Shown here piece after piece: positions 1 to 9,790 of a stretch of DNA of 64,000 bases. A program made the translations under genes and the position numbers. The DNA is from Macrothele yani. Its lineage: Eukaryota; Arthropoda; Arachnida; Araneae; Macrothelidae. Positions within the stretch are counted from its first letter, which is position 1. Each line of letters starts with the position of its first letter. The notes beneath the pieces were generated by a model. That model saw nothing but the letters and a program-made list of their open reading frames with translations. It did not search any database and was not told the origin of the DNA. The stretch lies in contig CM077005.1 in NCBI GenBank assembly GCA_039090855.1, forward strand, positions 15,415,921 to 15,479,920. Reading direction: 5' to 3'.

Positions 1-362
1 TCCTTCAGTTTCTTGTTTATTATAAATCCAACACCACTAGTTCTGCCAGTATCTGTCCCACGATAATAGAAGAGATGTCCACTTTTCAGTTCAATGAGAT
101 CTTCTCCTTTTCTCCTTACCTCACGCAGCCCGACGATGTCCCACTTGATCCTTTGTAGTTCCTCTTCCAATTCAAGAAACCTTGAATCAGAAGATAGGGA
201 GCGTCCGTTGTAGGTAGCCAAGGTCAGCATCAAATGGCAGCCTAGTCCGGTCCTCCGGGGATTCTTAGCACCCTCTGCCTTCATGTCGCACTGGCCGCTG
301 CCTTGGCCAGGTACATTCCAGCTGCCGGAGACTGAGGGCCAAGATTTAAGTTGCAGAGTCAT
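1..362 (-). CDS. RTE endonuclease-reverse transcriptase, N-terminal endonuclease (partial)
   Basis: An open frame of 120 codons runs from the ATG at 362-360 off the left edge without a stop. Residues about 45 onward read MLTLATYNGRSLS and then KWDIVGLREVRRKGEDLIEL, the first motifs (TYNGRSL and the metal-binding E in LREVR) of an APE-like endonuclease in RTE elements, often annotated as craniofacial development protein 2-like. Such endonucleases nick target DNA to prime reverse transcription. A downstream in-frame ATG at 230 is an alternative start, but the upstream 44 codons are open and in the same frame. The reverse transcriptase half lies outside the window. Confidence 0.8.
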   Translation of the reverse strand, partial: MTLQLKSWPSVSGSWNVPGQGSGQCDMKAEGAKNPRRTGLGCHLMLTLATYNGRSLSSDSRFLELEEELQRIKWDIVGLREVRRKGEDLIELKSGHLFYYRGTDTGRTSGVGFIINKKLK

Positions 363-577
363 TTTGGAGGTGTTTGGCCATAACTCACCACGCTGGCCAA
401 GCGGGTTGGTGAGTGTGGGATAGCATTTCCTCTGATCCCGATGGTATAGTTATACCGCTATTTGCGGTCGTCAGAGCCCCTTTAGTGGGAACAGGATGCA
501 CCACGAGAAGGCGGGGTTGACATTTGTCAAGGAGAGGCTGTGATGTTACGCATCACCTGACCTTACATCCCGAGTAA
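1..577 (-). mobile_element. RTE-type non-LTR retrotransposon, 5' end, cut by window edge
   Basis: Minus-strand 5' part of an RTE-class element: a GC-richer leader of roughly 215 bp (about 363-577) followed by the start of the endonuclease ORF, which continues beyond base 1. Composition falls back to AT-rich DNA after about 577, which I take as the element's 5' boundary; no target duplication can be checked. The 3' part of what looks like the same family occurs at 62020-63580 and as a short tail at 1290-1389. Confidence 0.75.
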
Positions 578-1256
578 TTTATACTTAGTTGTAAATCGAA
601 GGAAATCAGATACAAAATAGAAGGAAATCAGATACAAACTTACATTAAAAAATTCGCTTTACCACAATATTAAAATTTGCATTGCAGTTGAAGATTTAAG
701 AGCGTTCCAGACAATGTATACATCATAGTATAATTATAGGTAACAACTAATTCACTTACTAATTTACACAATAACTAATTACATACAGTTAACTTAAACA
801 TGAATTCCAGAGGTCTCGTTTGGGCCAAAAAAAATTTCTATTACAGCGTTATGGAAATTGAATCGGGGATCATTTCTAGTTGTTCCAGTAAGGTCATTTC
901 TATACTGAAGAAAGCTAAGTCTTTCTTGGCTGCAGTGTTTTTTTCCACATAGTTCTTTTCAGAGGTAAGGAGCCTACACGGCCAGCAAAATTTATTTGCA
1001 TTTGAAAATCCTGTTAACCACGAAGATTTAGAATAAACGGAATCGGAAAACTACTTAGTGTATTCACGATTTTAATTTTTGCATTTCACAGTAAGACTTA
1101 GTTCAGGATTTGGTCTCTATAAACAGTTTTTTTCACGTAATCTTTTCTTCCGAAAGAACATCCCCTCAAATCATCTGTAATACATTTGTGCAATTCTATC
1201 ATGCTTAATATAAAAATACACGCTCACCTTATCAAAATTTAACTGAAACGATGAAA
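578..1256. other. AT-rich sequence without recognised features
   Basis: No open frame of useful length, no repeat relation to the rest of the window and no RNA gene seen. Confidence 0.5.
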
Positions 1257-1291
<35 letters not shown>

Positions 1292-1410
1292 AGGAGACTG
1301 GCACAAGACAGACCGTTGTGGAGGAAACTTGGGGAGACCTTCGTCCAGCAGTGGATTGATAATGGTTGACAATGATGATGATGATGATATATATATATAT
1401 ATATATATAT
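1257..1410 (+). mobile_element. 5'-truncated RTE 3' tail inserted in a (TA)n microsatellite
   Basis: About 100 bp (1290-1389) matches the last coding bases and 3' end of the RTE element at 62020-62120, in plus orientation. It encodes the C-terminal VQQWIDNG followed by a stop and a (ATG)n tail. Runs of (TA)n flank it on both sides (about 1257-1289 and 1388-1410). This fits an extreme 5'-truncated retrotransposition into a TA microsatellite, the flanking TA runs being the disrupted or duplicated target. Confidence 0.8.
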
Positions 1411-2881
1411 AACGAAATTCCTTCTTCTTTCATCAAAAGAACTTTAAGAAAAATTATTCTGAATAATAGAGTAAGGTTGGCAGATCTGCTTTAATTTTCT
1501 ACACAGTTAATAATATGATTCTGACCAATCAAAGCCGTAAGGAAGTTGGCTAGAGGATGCCTATTAACTACCTAAAGGAACCTTAGTGCTATGGATATAA
1601 AGGTCCTATTAAAACAAAAAATTAAATAATATAAACAAAATCACAAAAAAGCTTATAAATCTGTTTATAAAAGAAAATAAAAACAAATAAAAAAGAAAAC
1701 TAGTTATTCATCACTAGGATAGCTATACTAAAAATAGTAAAACCAACATTAAAATTAATAAGATTCTGATTAATCTATAGAAGCTCACTAAGGTGATTTA
1801 ATACATGCAAAGATTATTAAATACACTACTCGTGTATTTTATAATATTTCTCATGTATTCTGGAGAGTTAATTCTGCTCTTTCTGATCATACAGATCCAC
1901 AGTCTTAAGTTTATATATATTTTTTTCTCTGTTTAAAATCTCCGCGAGTTGGTTTCTTGCTGTATGAGGAGGCCATCAGCCCCACCCTCACTGCCCCCCA
2001 GCGACTAGGGAGTGCCAGAAGTGTTACGTAAGAGGTCAGCCATGTTTTACCCTTGTGAGGAGAAAGTTCAGTCGCTCAAGAGGTAAGCTCTCTTCCTTGT
2101 ATTTGGGTTTTAGGTTTTATAAGTTCAATGTTTGTACTTCATGTACTTTTTATCTCTGTTGATTTTTTGCTTTTCAGCTTTTAGGCACTGGCTTGTCTGT
2201 TAACATTTTTGCGGGTTTTAACTCTTTCTTTTCTTTGTAACTTTGCGCGTCTTTTGGGATACCTAGGAACAGCAGATGGCTAAGCTTGTTCCTTTTCTAT
2301 GCGCTGTATTTTCAAAGTAGTTAAGTTCTTAATAACTAATTAATTATGCACTTAAAGCACTGCTGAAATACTTTGTACATATTGCAACTAACTGTTTAAG
2401 TCATATAACTTTCACAAAGTTTTCTTTAGTTAATTATTGTCTTTAACTTATTCTCGTGTTCGTGCTGTCATAAGTTGTAGAGTAGGGGGTTTTAGACTCA
2501 AGTTTTCTTTCAAAAATCTGTTTTTTAAAAATTAATATTTCCTTTTTTAATTGCAATGTAAAAATTTGGATTTCTTTTGCATTGTTTTTCAGGTTTAAAT
2601 TCTCTCTCAAACGAACTTGGCATTTCGTTATAGCTGAAAATTATTTCTAATTATTATGTCACTCTCACAGCTTGAGTTCTCTTTAATCTTCTTCTCTCTG
2701 TTTAATAGTAACAGATGAAGAGCATGGGTCGGGCCAGGAAGGTTAATGGATGCAAGCGAAATTGTTAACTAGTGCTAGGTCATACTACTCTGCGGAGGAC
2801 ATGACATATATATATTTTTTAAAACAATTTTAGGTGGGAATGTTACTTGCATCTATGACCTTGCAGAAACCCATTTCCAAC
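1411..2881. other. AT-rich sequence without recognised features
   Basis: Nothing recognisable: no open frame above about 60 codons and no TIR or tRNA-like boxes noticed. Confidence 0.5.
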
Positions 2882-3098
2882 TAGGTCTTTGTGGAAGTGA
2901 GAAAATGCAGAGTTTTTGCTGGTCCTTGATAAAGCCAAGGCTCAGTATTCTCGACACCTTCTACATTCAGTTGTTTTATTTTATTTTTTTATCCTTTCTC
3001 CTTTTACTCACACAGGTAGATACATAACCTTTTCTATGTTGTACTTGGTGTGAGTCAAAATTATATATGTATTTTTTTGCTTAGGTTTCTTCTTAATA

Positions 3099-3129
<31 letters not shown>

Positions 3130-3461
3130 CTAAAGAGCAAAACTGAAGACTAAGGAAAAAATTTTAGAATTTAAAACGAAGGGTGCAAAATAACCTGAAA
3201 ATCAAAACGCGCAACGCAGCAGTTTTGAAAATTCAGAATTCACATTCTATAAAGAAGATACCTAAGCAAAAAAATACATATATAATTTTGACTCACACCT
3301 AGTACAACATAGAAAAGGTTATGTATCTACCTGTGTGATCAAAAGGAAAAAATAAAAAATAAAATAAAACAACTGAATGTAGAAGGTGTCGAGAATACTG
3401 AGCCTTGGCTTTATCAAGGACCAGCAAAAACTCTGCATTTTCTCACTTCCACAAAGACCTA
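2882..3461. repeat. Large near-perfect inverted repeat (arms ~220 bp)
   Basis: Left arm 2882-3102 is the reverse complement of right arm 3244-3461, with only a handful of differences. The ~140-bp spacer contains a (TA)n run at about 3103-3130. A transcript through it would fold into a long hairpin. The arms start or end at AGGTCTTTGTGG and CCACAAAGACCT. It may be a foldback/MITE-type element; no flanking duplication is certain because a SINE sits directly on the right border. Confidence 0.85.
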
Positions 3462-3474
3462 TGTGTGGCTTTTA

Positions 3475-3793
3475 GGGCCGCAGGTGGCCTAGTGGTTAAC
3501 GTTCGTGACTGCCACGGAGAAGACCTCGGGTTCGATCCCAGGCAGGTACGAACGCTCGAATCACTAAATATCCGCCGTGCGTCGGATGGGTTCGTTAAGC
3601 AGTCGGACCTCGGGTACTGCCCCCCCCCAAATAAATAAGGGAGTCTTCCTCCCTCTTTCTACCTCGTTTCCGTGTCACTTTCCTATCGGGCACTCTAGTT
3701 CAAATCTCCTAGCTTCCTATTTCTGAGGGTTGTTTAAGACCTGGGGTCAGACATTCCCTCCCTAAAATCCTCTACATATGATCTGATCTGATC
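3475..3793 (+). mobile_element. SINE family A, full-length tRNA-derived SINE with 13-bp TSD
   Basis: A 319-bp element flanked by a perfect 13-bp target duplication TGTGTGGCTTTTA at 3462-3474 and 3794-3806. The head is tRNA-like, with a Pol III A box (TGGCCTAGTGG, about 3484) and B box (GGTTCGATCCC, about 3529). The tail ends in tandem TGATC units, as in SINEs mobilised by non-LTR elements with short-repeat tails. The perfect duplication suggests a young insertion. It lies exactly at the outer edge of the right arm of the large inverted repeat. Confidence 0.92.
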
Positions 3794-3806
3794 TGTGTGG
3801 CTTTTA

Positions 3807-4314
3807 ACTAGCGAGTAAACACCCGCCGTCGTAGCAGTCGTACTTGCGACCGGGGTTGAAATGGTAGTAAATGAGACCGGCTTAACGCAGAGGGATGGGG
3901 AAAGGAAGAAGGGAGGTCAGATCTTGGGGGGGGGGGGTAAGCTGAAACGGGTAATATTTGCGACCATCACGTGAACTACGGAAACGCGTTTTTTCTACAC
4001 CATGAAAGAAGTTGCTTTGTACCAAAGTACGTACTCTCCTAGAACGCGACAGAACTTCAGTGTTTTGAACGCATCTATGGGGTTTCGAGGTTTGTCCCAC
4101 ATGAATTTTAGATATCCAGAAAATAATAAATAAAAATATGGCTTTGATTAATTTGCCATTTTTAAGAATTACTTATTTATGCGCTGAATTTATTACAGCC
4201 ACATAATATGTAACAATTGGTTAGAAAATGTAGAAAATATCATTCCCCAGAAAACATTCTTACTTTCATGTATTGCCCTTTTAATTCCTAATAGATCATT
4301 TTACACGTATCCGG
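3807..4314. other. Unassigned sequence between SINE and interspersed repeat
   Basis: Contains a G-run at about 3926 and a minus-strand open frame of 72 codons (3882-4100) with no recognisable similarity. Nothing else seen. Confidence 0.4.
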
Positions 4315-4781
4315 AATTGCAGAAATGGCTGTTGTAAATTTACGCTCAGTATCGGACAGGCGATCCATAAGCAGCCCTGGAAGCAGATTTTTTGTGGCTC
4401 ACTGTTTGCAAAAAATATCCAAGGGCCCCAAAACTAAAATTAGTGGTATGCTGACACCAAGATTTCCTGTTTAAGTCTTTTTTTTTTTTTTTTTTTTTTT
4501 TTTTTAGCAAAAGTCTGATAATTACTGTAATTATTTTATTGTTTGTATTTACAAAATAAGGTTTTACTCATGTTTCTGGATTGCAGTTGAAGATACCCCT
4601 AGTAAAACGTGATCTTTATATAAAAAATAAAACATTTCCTTTTCCCAAGCAATAGTCATAGTACAGAGTGATTCATAAAGAAGTATACAGTTTCAACGCA
4701 CTGTAAAACAAGGACAATGTAAGATATTTTATGTTACTTGTATCAGAATTGTAGGGGAATGTTTCAAGTTTTTTTAATGTT

Positions 4782-5469
4782 CTATGTGTGCACCCTTATA
4801 GTCACACGACACACATCGAACCGGTAATCCATTTCCGCTCAAACGCGAGGTAAACTGTCTGAATCAAGCTCAGTGCTAGTGGCTGTTGCACTGTAAATCT
4901 GGGATTCTCCGTTCCCCCAAAAGCGAACATTGTGCTTGTTTACCTGACCACTCACGTGAAGTGTAGCTTCATCGGTGAAAACTAAGTGATCGGCAAAATC
5001 GTCATTTTCAAAACGGTGCTGCATTTCGGCACCGTTTTGAAAATGACGATTTTGCATGATGATAATTCCGGCACAAAATTCAAACCGCTTTGTCTTGTCA
5101 AGGTCAGTGGGATTTTACAACATCTGCGCTTTGTATGGAATCATTTTCAGCTTCTTTCTCAAAATTCTCCAGACGGTGGGCTGTGGAAATCTGCACTTCA
5201 CGGCTCACCCTCCGCGTTGATTTTCCCGATCATTAAATGGCGGTGCAAACACTATCGACGACTTCTTCCGATACACGCGGTCGTCCACGACTTTTAAGTT
5301 TGCACAAACAGCTCGTAGTTTCAAATTTTTTATGCCAATCGTAGATAGATTTTCTGGTTGGAGGTGCTTTTCCGAATCGTGATCGAAAAGGCCGTTGCAC
5401 AATAGTTACAGATTCCGTTTTGCTCAATTCAAGAACACAAAACGCCTTCTGCACTGCAGACGCTGCCAT
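4782..5469 (-). pseudogene. Mariner-like (DUF4817) transposase, deleted
   Basis: From the ATG at 5469 the frame reads MAASAVQKAFCVLELSKTES, then a helix-turn-helix with KSIYDWHKKFETT and GRPRVSEEVV, typical of the DUF4817-containing mariner group. After a frame change, 5057-4839 encodes DDFADHLVFTDEATLHVSGQ with the first catalytic Asp (TDEAT), and then VNKHNVRFWG. The stretch with the second and third Asp is absent; the C-terminal MDYRFDVCRVT follows almost directly, ending at 4782. It cannot make active transposase. Confidence 0.85.
4993..5055. repeat. Perfect 27-bp-arm hairpin inside the mariner pseudogene
   Basis: Arms 4993-5019 and 5029-5055 are exact reverse complements around a 9-nt loop. 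The palindrome lies in transposase sequence and encodes FENDDFADH on the minus strand, while the opposite arm gives an extra IQNRHFQNG-like peptide. It was probably made by template switching. Confidence 0.9.
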
Positions 5470-6070
5470 TTTGACTGACTAGTCAGGTGACACGCGCGCT
5501 ATCGCCTACGTCACTTCTCTCAGTAGCGGGACACAAACTTTATGAGTACATCTACCTAACGGTTCGTAGTTGTGGTCCGTGTCTTCAACTGTTACTGTTT
5601 CACAGCATCTGGAAACTGTATACTTCTTTATGAATCAGGGTGTACTTTTTCTACGACAAACTGCCGGAGATTTTACTCCATTCGCGTGCAAATTTCATTG
5701 CGATAGCTGCATTCAGAATTAATTGTAAGTTTCTTCGCTTTTAGTAAAAAAGGAAATCCAAATGTTCCCAAATTTCTTTTTTTTTTTTTTTTTTTCCCCA
5801 AGACTATGAAAAACGAAGTAATTACAAAAGCATCAAAACATCGGTGGCAAAACTTAAAATTTCTGTTACTGCAAGAATTTCAAGGTAATTCATATATAAA
5901 GTGAGATAAATTTTTGGAATTTTTCGAACTCCGTTTGCTTCGCATCGAGATAGCAGTCTCAATTTTCACCATTCCAGAGTTCAGTGGATATTTAAATAAA
6001 TGAAAATAAACGTGTCACAGAAAATTTCATAAAAAGTTGGTCCATCTCCGATTCCCTAGATCCCTTCAAG

Positions 6071-6577
6071 TATACACCACGGGCATACACTGTTATATCA
6101 TAATATCGAAATCTGTGCATATATATAAGATATTTAACGAATTTGTTGTAATGTTTGTGCTACTGAAAAAAACTATCTTTCTATAAGATGCATATTTAAA
6201 ATTTTGAGGGGGTGGGGGTGAGCGGAAGACGGAAGAACGGACCTCCAGGTCCCTCATCCTGTATACGTGCCTGTTCGAATTGGCACAAGACAGAAAAGAG
6301 TCAAGATAGAACATCAGTATCAGCAACTCAATCTGCATGACTGGCTAATCACGCGGTAGAAGTTCTCTAGTCTCTCACGTTGCCTAGCAACTCGGTTAAT
6401 TAGTTACTGCAGCACAATGACCCGATTTACTTCATATTAAGAAAAAGATCAAGAAGTTCTGTTTTGCCTTTTCTACAAAATAAAAAAGAAAGGAACAGAA
6501 AAAGAAAAGAAAGAAAGTAGAAAACGGCAAATGGACAGAAACAGAATTCTTTTAAAAGGATTTGTAACATACAAATA
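6071..6577. other. Unassigned AT-rich sequence
   Basis: Contains a minus-strand 81-codon open frame (6093-6338) and an A/G-rich run near 6480-6530. Neither resembles a known gene. Confidence 0.4.
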
Positions 6578-6599
6578 GTGTAGTTCAGAGTTTCTCATC

Positions 6600-6727
6600 A
6601 GCCGGTCCGCGAGGTTTTTTTTTCTGCCGATCCGCGAGGTTTCTTCTGCTGGTCCGCGAGGATTCTTCTGCCGATTCGCGAGGTTTCTTTTGCCGATCCG
6701 CGAGGTTTTTTCTGCCGGCCTGCGAGA
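6600..6727 (+). repeat. Subterminal tandem repeat, ~22-25 bp x 6, at the hAT left end
   Basis: Six imperfect units of the form CCG(A/G)TCCGCGAGGTTTCTTCTG begin immediately inside the left terminus. The same GGTCCGCGA core occurs inverted at the right end (about 8658). Subterminal repeats of this kind are transposase binding sites in several hAT elements; here the amplification may be functional or a replication product. Confidence 0.8.
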
Positions 6728-6788
6728 AACGAGCGAATTTCTTTCTTTCTTTTTTGAATTGAAATGGAATCAAAGTAAGAGGAAGTCT

Positions 6789-6876
6789 ACTAACTGTTAG
6801 AATGCGGTCGTTGCACGATGCAACATATCACTGAAAGTCAAAATCAACGCGCAACGACGGCATTCTAACAGTTAGT
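6789..6876. repeat. Small palindromic element
   Basis: ACTAACTGTTAGAATGC at 6789 is repeated in inverted form ending at 6876, with a further GTCGTTGC/GCAACGAC match inside. Arms are about 26 bp. It could be a tiny MITE or a subterminal hairpin of the enclosing hAT. Confidence 0.6.
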
Positions 6877-6947
6877 GTTATTGGCACGAGTTTCTTCAAC
6901 AACTTACAGAGGAAATCTAGATCTAAATTTTTTTAATGCCTGTCGCG

Positions 6948-7330
6948 GAAGATAAAAGGGAAACTTGGATCCCTAATCTCTTCATAGAAGATTTGAACTC
7001 CTGCAGGCTGACTCACCAGCAAAAGAAAAACTTTGTTGAACTTCCTTCTGATGCCAGTCTGGTATCGATATTCAGATCCAAATCTCAGACTCAGTTTTAG
7101 GGTATCATAGAGAAAGAATATCCAAGACTCGGCGATAAAGCTCTAAAGTTATTGGTAACTTTTTCGACCCCGTATTCATTGCGAGAAAACCTTTTCAACC
7201 GTTTCGGCAGTCAAAATAAAGCACAGGAACATAATGGACATTAATGTTAACTGCGCCTTGCAGAAACGATGCTGGAACTACATCGCAAGATTATCACGAA
7301 GCAGCAGCAACAGACGTTGCATTGACCACA
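6948..7330 (+). pseudogene. hAT transposase C-terminus, ZBED5/FAM200-like, decayed
   Basis: Reading from GAA at 6948 gives ETWIPNLFIEDLNSCRLT, QQKKNFVELPSDASLVSIFR, then after a stop IIEKEYPRLGDKALKLLVTF, STPYSLRENLFNRFGSQNKA. This is the hAT dimerisation/C-terminal region as in ZBED5-like proteins (EYP..G.KA...L..F.T.Y.CE..FS). Stops and small frame changes make it non-functional. The N-terminal BED finger and catalytic core are missing, so the element is non-autonomous. Confidence 0.75.
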
Positions 7331-7411
7331 GAAAATGATATTAACCGTAAGGAGAATATTGTGTTATATTGATTATGGATTGCACTTATTAATCATAAAG
7401 AATATTAACAG

Positions 7412-8508
7412 AAGTGGCGTATATTCTAGGCTAGCTGGCTACCTGCGAAGAACGCACAAATAAAATCAATGGCATTAAGATATGCCGATGCTTTCGCTGT
7501 GTAAAAAGCACGTTAGGATTCACTTTTTTGACTCAGTCTGGCGAGCGAAGATCAACGGCGTAACGCAACGAGCTCTTCCAAAGTCTTCGCTGTTCTGATT
7601 CGAAGACCTTCCATACGATCGCCTGCTAGAGTTTCCATGACAGTATGAATGAGCTGGTGGAGGGAAATGGGCCATTAACAGGTTCGCTCAGAAAAGAGAA
7701 GACTTCGACTACCCCAGTCACTCGTATGCTCCCGCCCGTAACATCACGCGTTTCTCGAGAATTGTTTCAGTTTGTGTGAAGTGTCAATGAGTTAAAAATA
7801 GTGATATTATATCTTAAATTCGTGGCTTTGTTGGATTCGAACTGTTTTGATAAATTTTGTGAAAGCTTCCCTGAACATCTACTGTCAGAACTTAAAGAAC
7901 TCTATGCTTCAAATTTTGATACAGCTCGACTAAAAATTGAACTGAAGGTATTTTATTCCCTTAATGAATACAAAAACAAATCAGTAAGAGACATTACTTG
8001 TTACATACAATTGGACACAGTCTTTAGTGACGTGTACAATATTAGCAGACCTAATATTAAAGTTTCCATCAGCAAGCAGCAACTGCTACTACCGAAAAAA
8101 GTTTTTCTGCATTAAAAAGGACCAGGATATATCTTAGAGCAACATTCGAGCAACCTGGTTGTTTTGTCAACAGAGAAAACATTCTTTTCAAATATGAAAA
8201 CGTACTCGGAAGAAACTTTTTCTGAAAACGTAACACTCAAGTTCACAGAAAAGGAAAGAAGAATGGAGTTCATGTTCAAATAAAGTATTCAGAAGAAGAA
8301 TGGAGTTCATGTACAAATTAGTGTTCAAATCCTAATGCTCATCATTATTTGGTATAATGTTAGTAATAGCATCTACCTGAAATTTAGAAAAAAAATTACT
8401 TCTGTTACTTAACAATTAAAAACTAAACTGCGCACTTTAAAAAAAAAACAGCACTGTGGGGGAGGGGGTAGGAGATAGCCCAGGTCTCGGGCCCAAGATA
8501 CGCCACTC
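7412..8508 (+). mobile_element. Second hAT element nested in the first, with 8-bp TSD
   Basis: Termini AAGTGGCGTAT (7412) and the inverted ATACGCCACTC (ending 8508) match the hAT end CAGTGGCGTATC except for the outermost base. The flanking 8-mers ATTAACAG (7404-7411) and ATTCACAG (8509-8516) agree at 7 of 8 positions. The unit is 1097 bp and contains a ZMYM1-like transposase fragment. A second copy of its right end lies at 55222-55600 with the intact terminus CAGTGGTGTATC. Confidence 0.85.
7801..8285 (+). pseudogene. hAT transposase C-terminus, ZMYM1/P52rIPK-like, frameshifted
   Basis: The open frame 7801-8115 encodes FDKFCESFPEHLLSELKELY and later DVYNISRPNIKVSISKQQ, the region before the hAT dimerisation motif of ZMYM1-type proteins. 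Near 8080 the homology changes frame and continues as TATTEKSFSALKRTRIYLRA, clearly the TSATAERSFSALKRIKTYLR signature of this family, then TFEQ and, after another shift, further C-terminal sequence. Only the last quarter of a transposase is present and it is broken. Confidence 0.82.
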
Positions 8509-8698
8509 ATTCACAGATTAAATGATATTAGCGGTATGTAGGAGACATGAATAATCTGGTACATAAACTATGGATTATACGCAGTGATCATTATAATATA
8601 GAGTATTACGAGATTAAATGCTCGAAAATAGCGTAAAGGTTTTGTTTCGGCATCGCCGGTCCGCGAATACAAAAAGGTTGGGAACCACTGGTGTAGTT

Positions 8699-8989
8699 AA
8701 ATATATTGGGAAAAAATCAATTGTATGCTGTTAACATTAACCTTAGAAAGACGAGTTTTATTCTTCAGAATCTGATGCATAAAAGAATGTTATTCGAAAT
8801 CCTATTAATCGATTAAGCTCGGCTTACTGCAATTTTAAATTTATAGCACAGATTAAAAGCTGTTTGCTTAAGAAAAAAAAAAGCGGAATGCATGAAAATT
8901 GCGAAACTTCTCTGTCGTACTCTATGCGATTTCAGAAAAGCTTCTCACTACCTTCGTTCTTCCGGAGCTCAACCTGTTACAGACGGCGA
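8699..8989. other. Unassigned sequence
   Basis: Short stretch between the hAT and a CT-rich region. Nothing recognised. Confidence 0.4.
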
Positions 8990-9790
8990 AATCTCCCTCT
9001 CTCTCTCTCTCTCTTCTCTGGGAGCTGTTTTCCCGTTTCTCTCCCCACCCCACGTTAAACAAGGATTCACGTGGTCTCCTGACACGTCGGCACAACCAAT
9101 AGCCAATCACGCACGTCTAACAGGCAACGGAGAGTCATCAACCACTCAGAGACTGAAAGGGGCTGCTGTGATGACCTATGAGGAGAAAGTGTTGCACGGG
9201 TGTCAGCCAATGGGGAGGGTGGATCGAGCTGCTCAGGTCCCGACCAAGGCATCCGTCAGCAGGGGAGAGACCCTGTAGACAACGCAATCCTTTCCTGCTC
9301 TCTTTTAGGAACGACTATCGTTTTCGGAGGGGGAAAGGCACTATCATTCGCACCTATTTTGTTTGTTTGCATCCGCGCAGCCCCCCCCTCTTCTTGCCCC
9401 TCCTGTGAATAATAAAGTAGGATCGTGTCAGGTACCTGTGTTAAAGGACTTGGTTTGTGTAGTGTCAAATAAGAAAGGACTGTATTAAGTGCAGAAATAA
9501 AGTGTAATAACTAATAAGAGAGAAAGAAAAAAAAAAAGTTGTTTTCGCTGTAGCCCCGGACCAAGGTGCGGTCTTACGACATCAAGGGCAAGGCGAACAA
9601 GTGACGACCTCTGACCTGATCTTTGCCCCCCAAGATTTGGCGGCGTCCCATGCAATAGCGGGACAAGTGCTTTTTTCTTACGAGGATTACAACCGGCCTC
9701 AAGACGACTAGAACAACGGACTCCCTCAGTCCTCATCCTGAGGGCGAAAACAATAATAACTCCGCCATTATGAGTCATTCACCTACAACT
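8990..9790 (+). other. Possible decayed LTR-retrotransposon LTR and leader
   Basis: This GC-richer block stands out from its surroundings. It holds a CT run, two polyadenylation-type AATAAA signals (about 9412 and 9496), the string TTTGGCGGCGTCCC at about 9636, which resembles the start of a primer-binding site, and an ATG (MSHSPTTN...) about 130 bp further on. This is the order of an LTR plus leader, but clear TG...CA ends and a second LTR are missing, so the call is tentative. Confidence 0.25.

Larger units (their letters stand above)
4664..5642 (-). mobile_element. Internally deleted mariner-like element (DUF4817 group)
   Basis: TIRs of about 26 bp sharing GATTCATAAAGAAGTATACA lie at both ends, bounded by TA at 4662-4663 and 5643-5644. 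At 979 bp it is shorter than an autonomous mariner of about 1.3 kb because the catalytic centre is missing. A related copy of the host repeat at about 41660 gives the expected empty site. Confidence 0.88.
4315..6070. repeat. Interspersed repeat R1, copy 1, interrupted by a mariner
   Basis: The parts 4315-4661 and 5645-6070 are diverged homologues of the uninterrupted sequence at 41370-42010: shared stretches include GGCGATCCAT and CCCTGGAAG near the left end and AAATCCAAATG near the right. In the second copy the family begins with CAGTGGCG, a hAT-like terminus. The mariner at 4664-5642 sits at a TA inside copy 1. Confidence 0.6.
6586..8690 (+). mobile_element. hAT element (ZBED5/Charlie-like) with 8-bp TSD, containing a second hAT
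   Basis: A perfect 8-bp duplication GTGTAGTT at 6578-6585 and 8691-8698 brackets a 2105-bp unit. It begins CAGAGTTTCTC and ends GGGAACCACTG, which are hAT-type CAG...CTG termini; the subterminal GCCGGTCCGCGA occurs in inverted orientation near both ends. Inside are remnants of a hAT transposase C-terminus (6948-7330), a short palindrome and a complete nested hAT (7412-8508). Confidence 0.9.

Noticed and set aside
3475..3560. A tRNA gene at the SINE-A head (and similar heads of SINE-B and SINE-C)
   Set aside because: Boxes are present, but the cloverleaf is incomplete and target duplications show that these are SINE insertions.
9485..9778. 97-codon minus-strand ORF as a protein
   Set aside because: It covers the possible LTR leader on the opposite strand and has no family resemblance.
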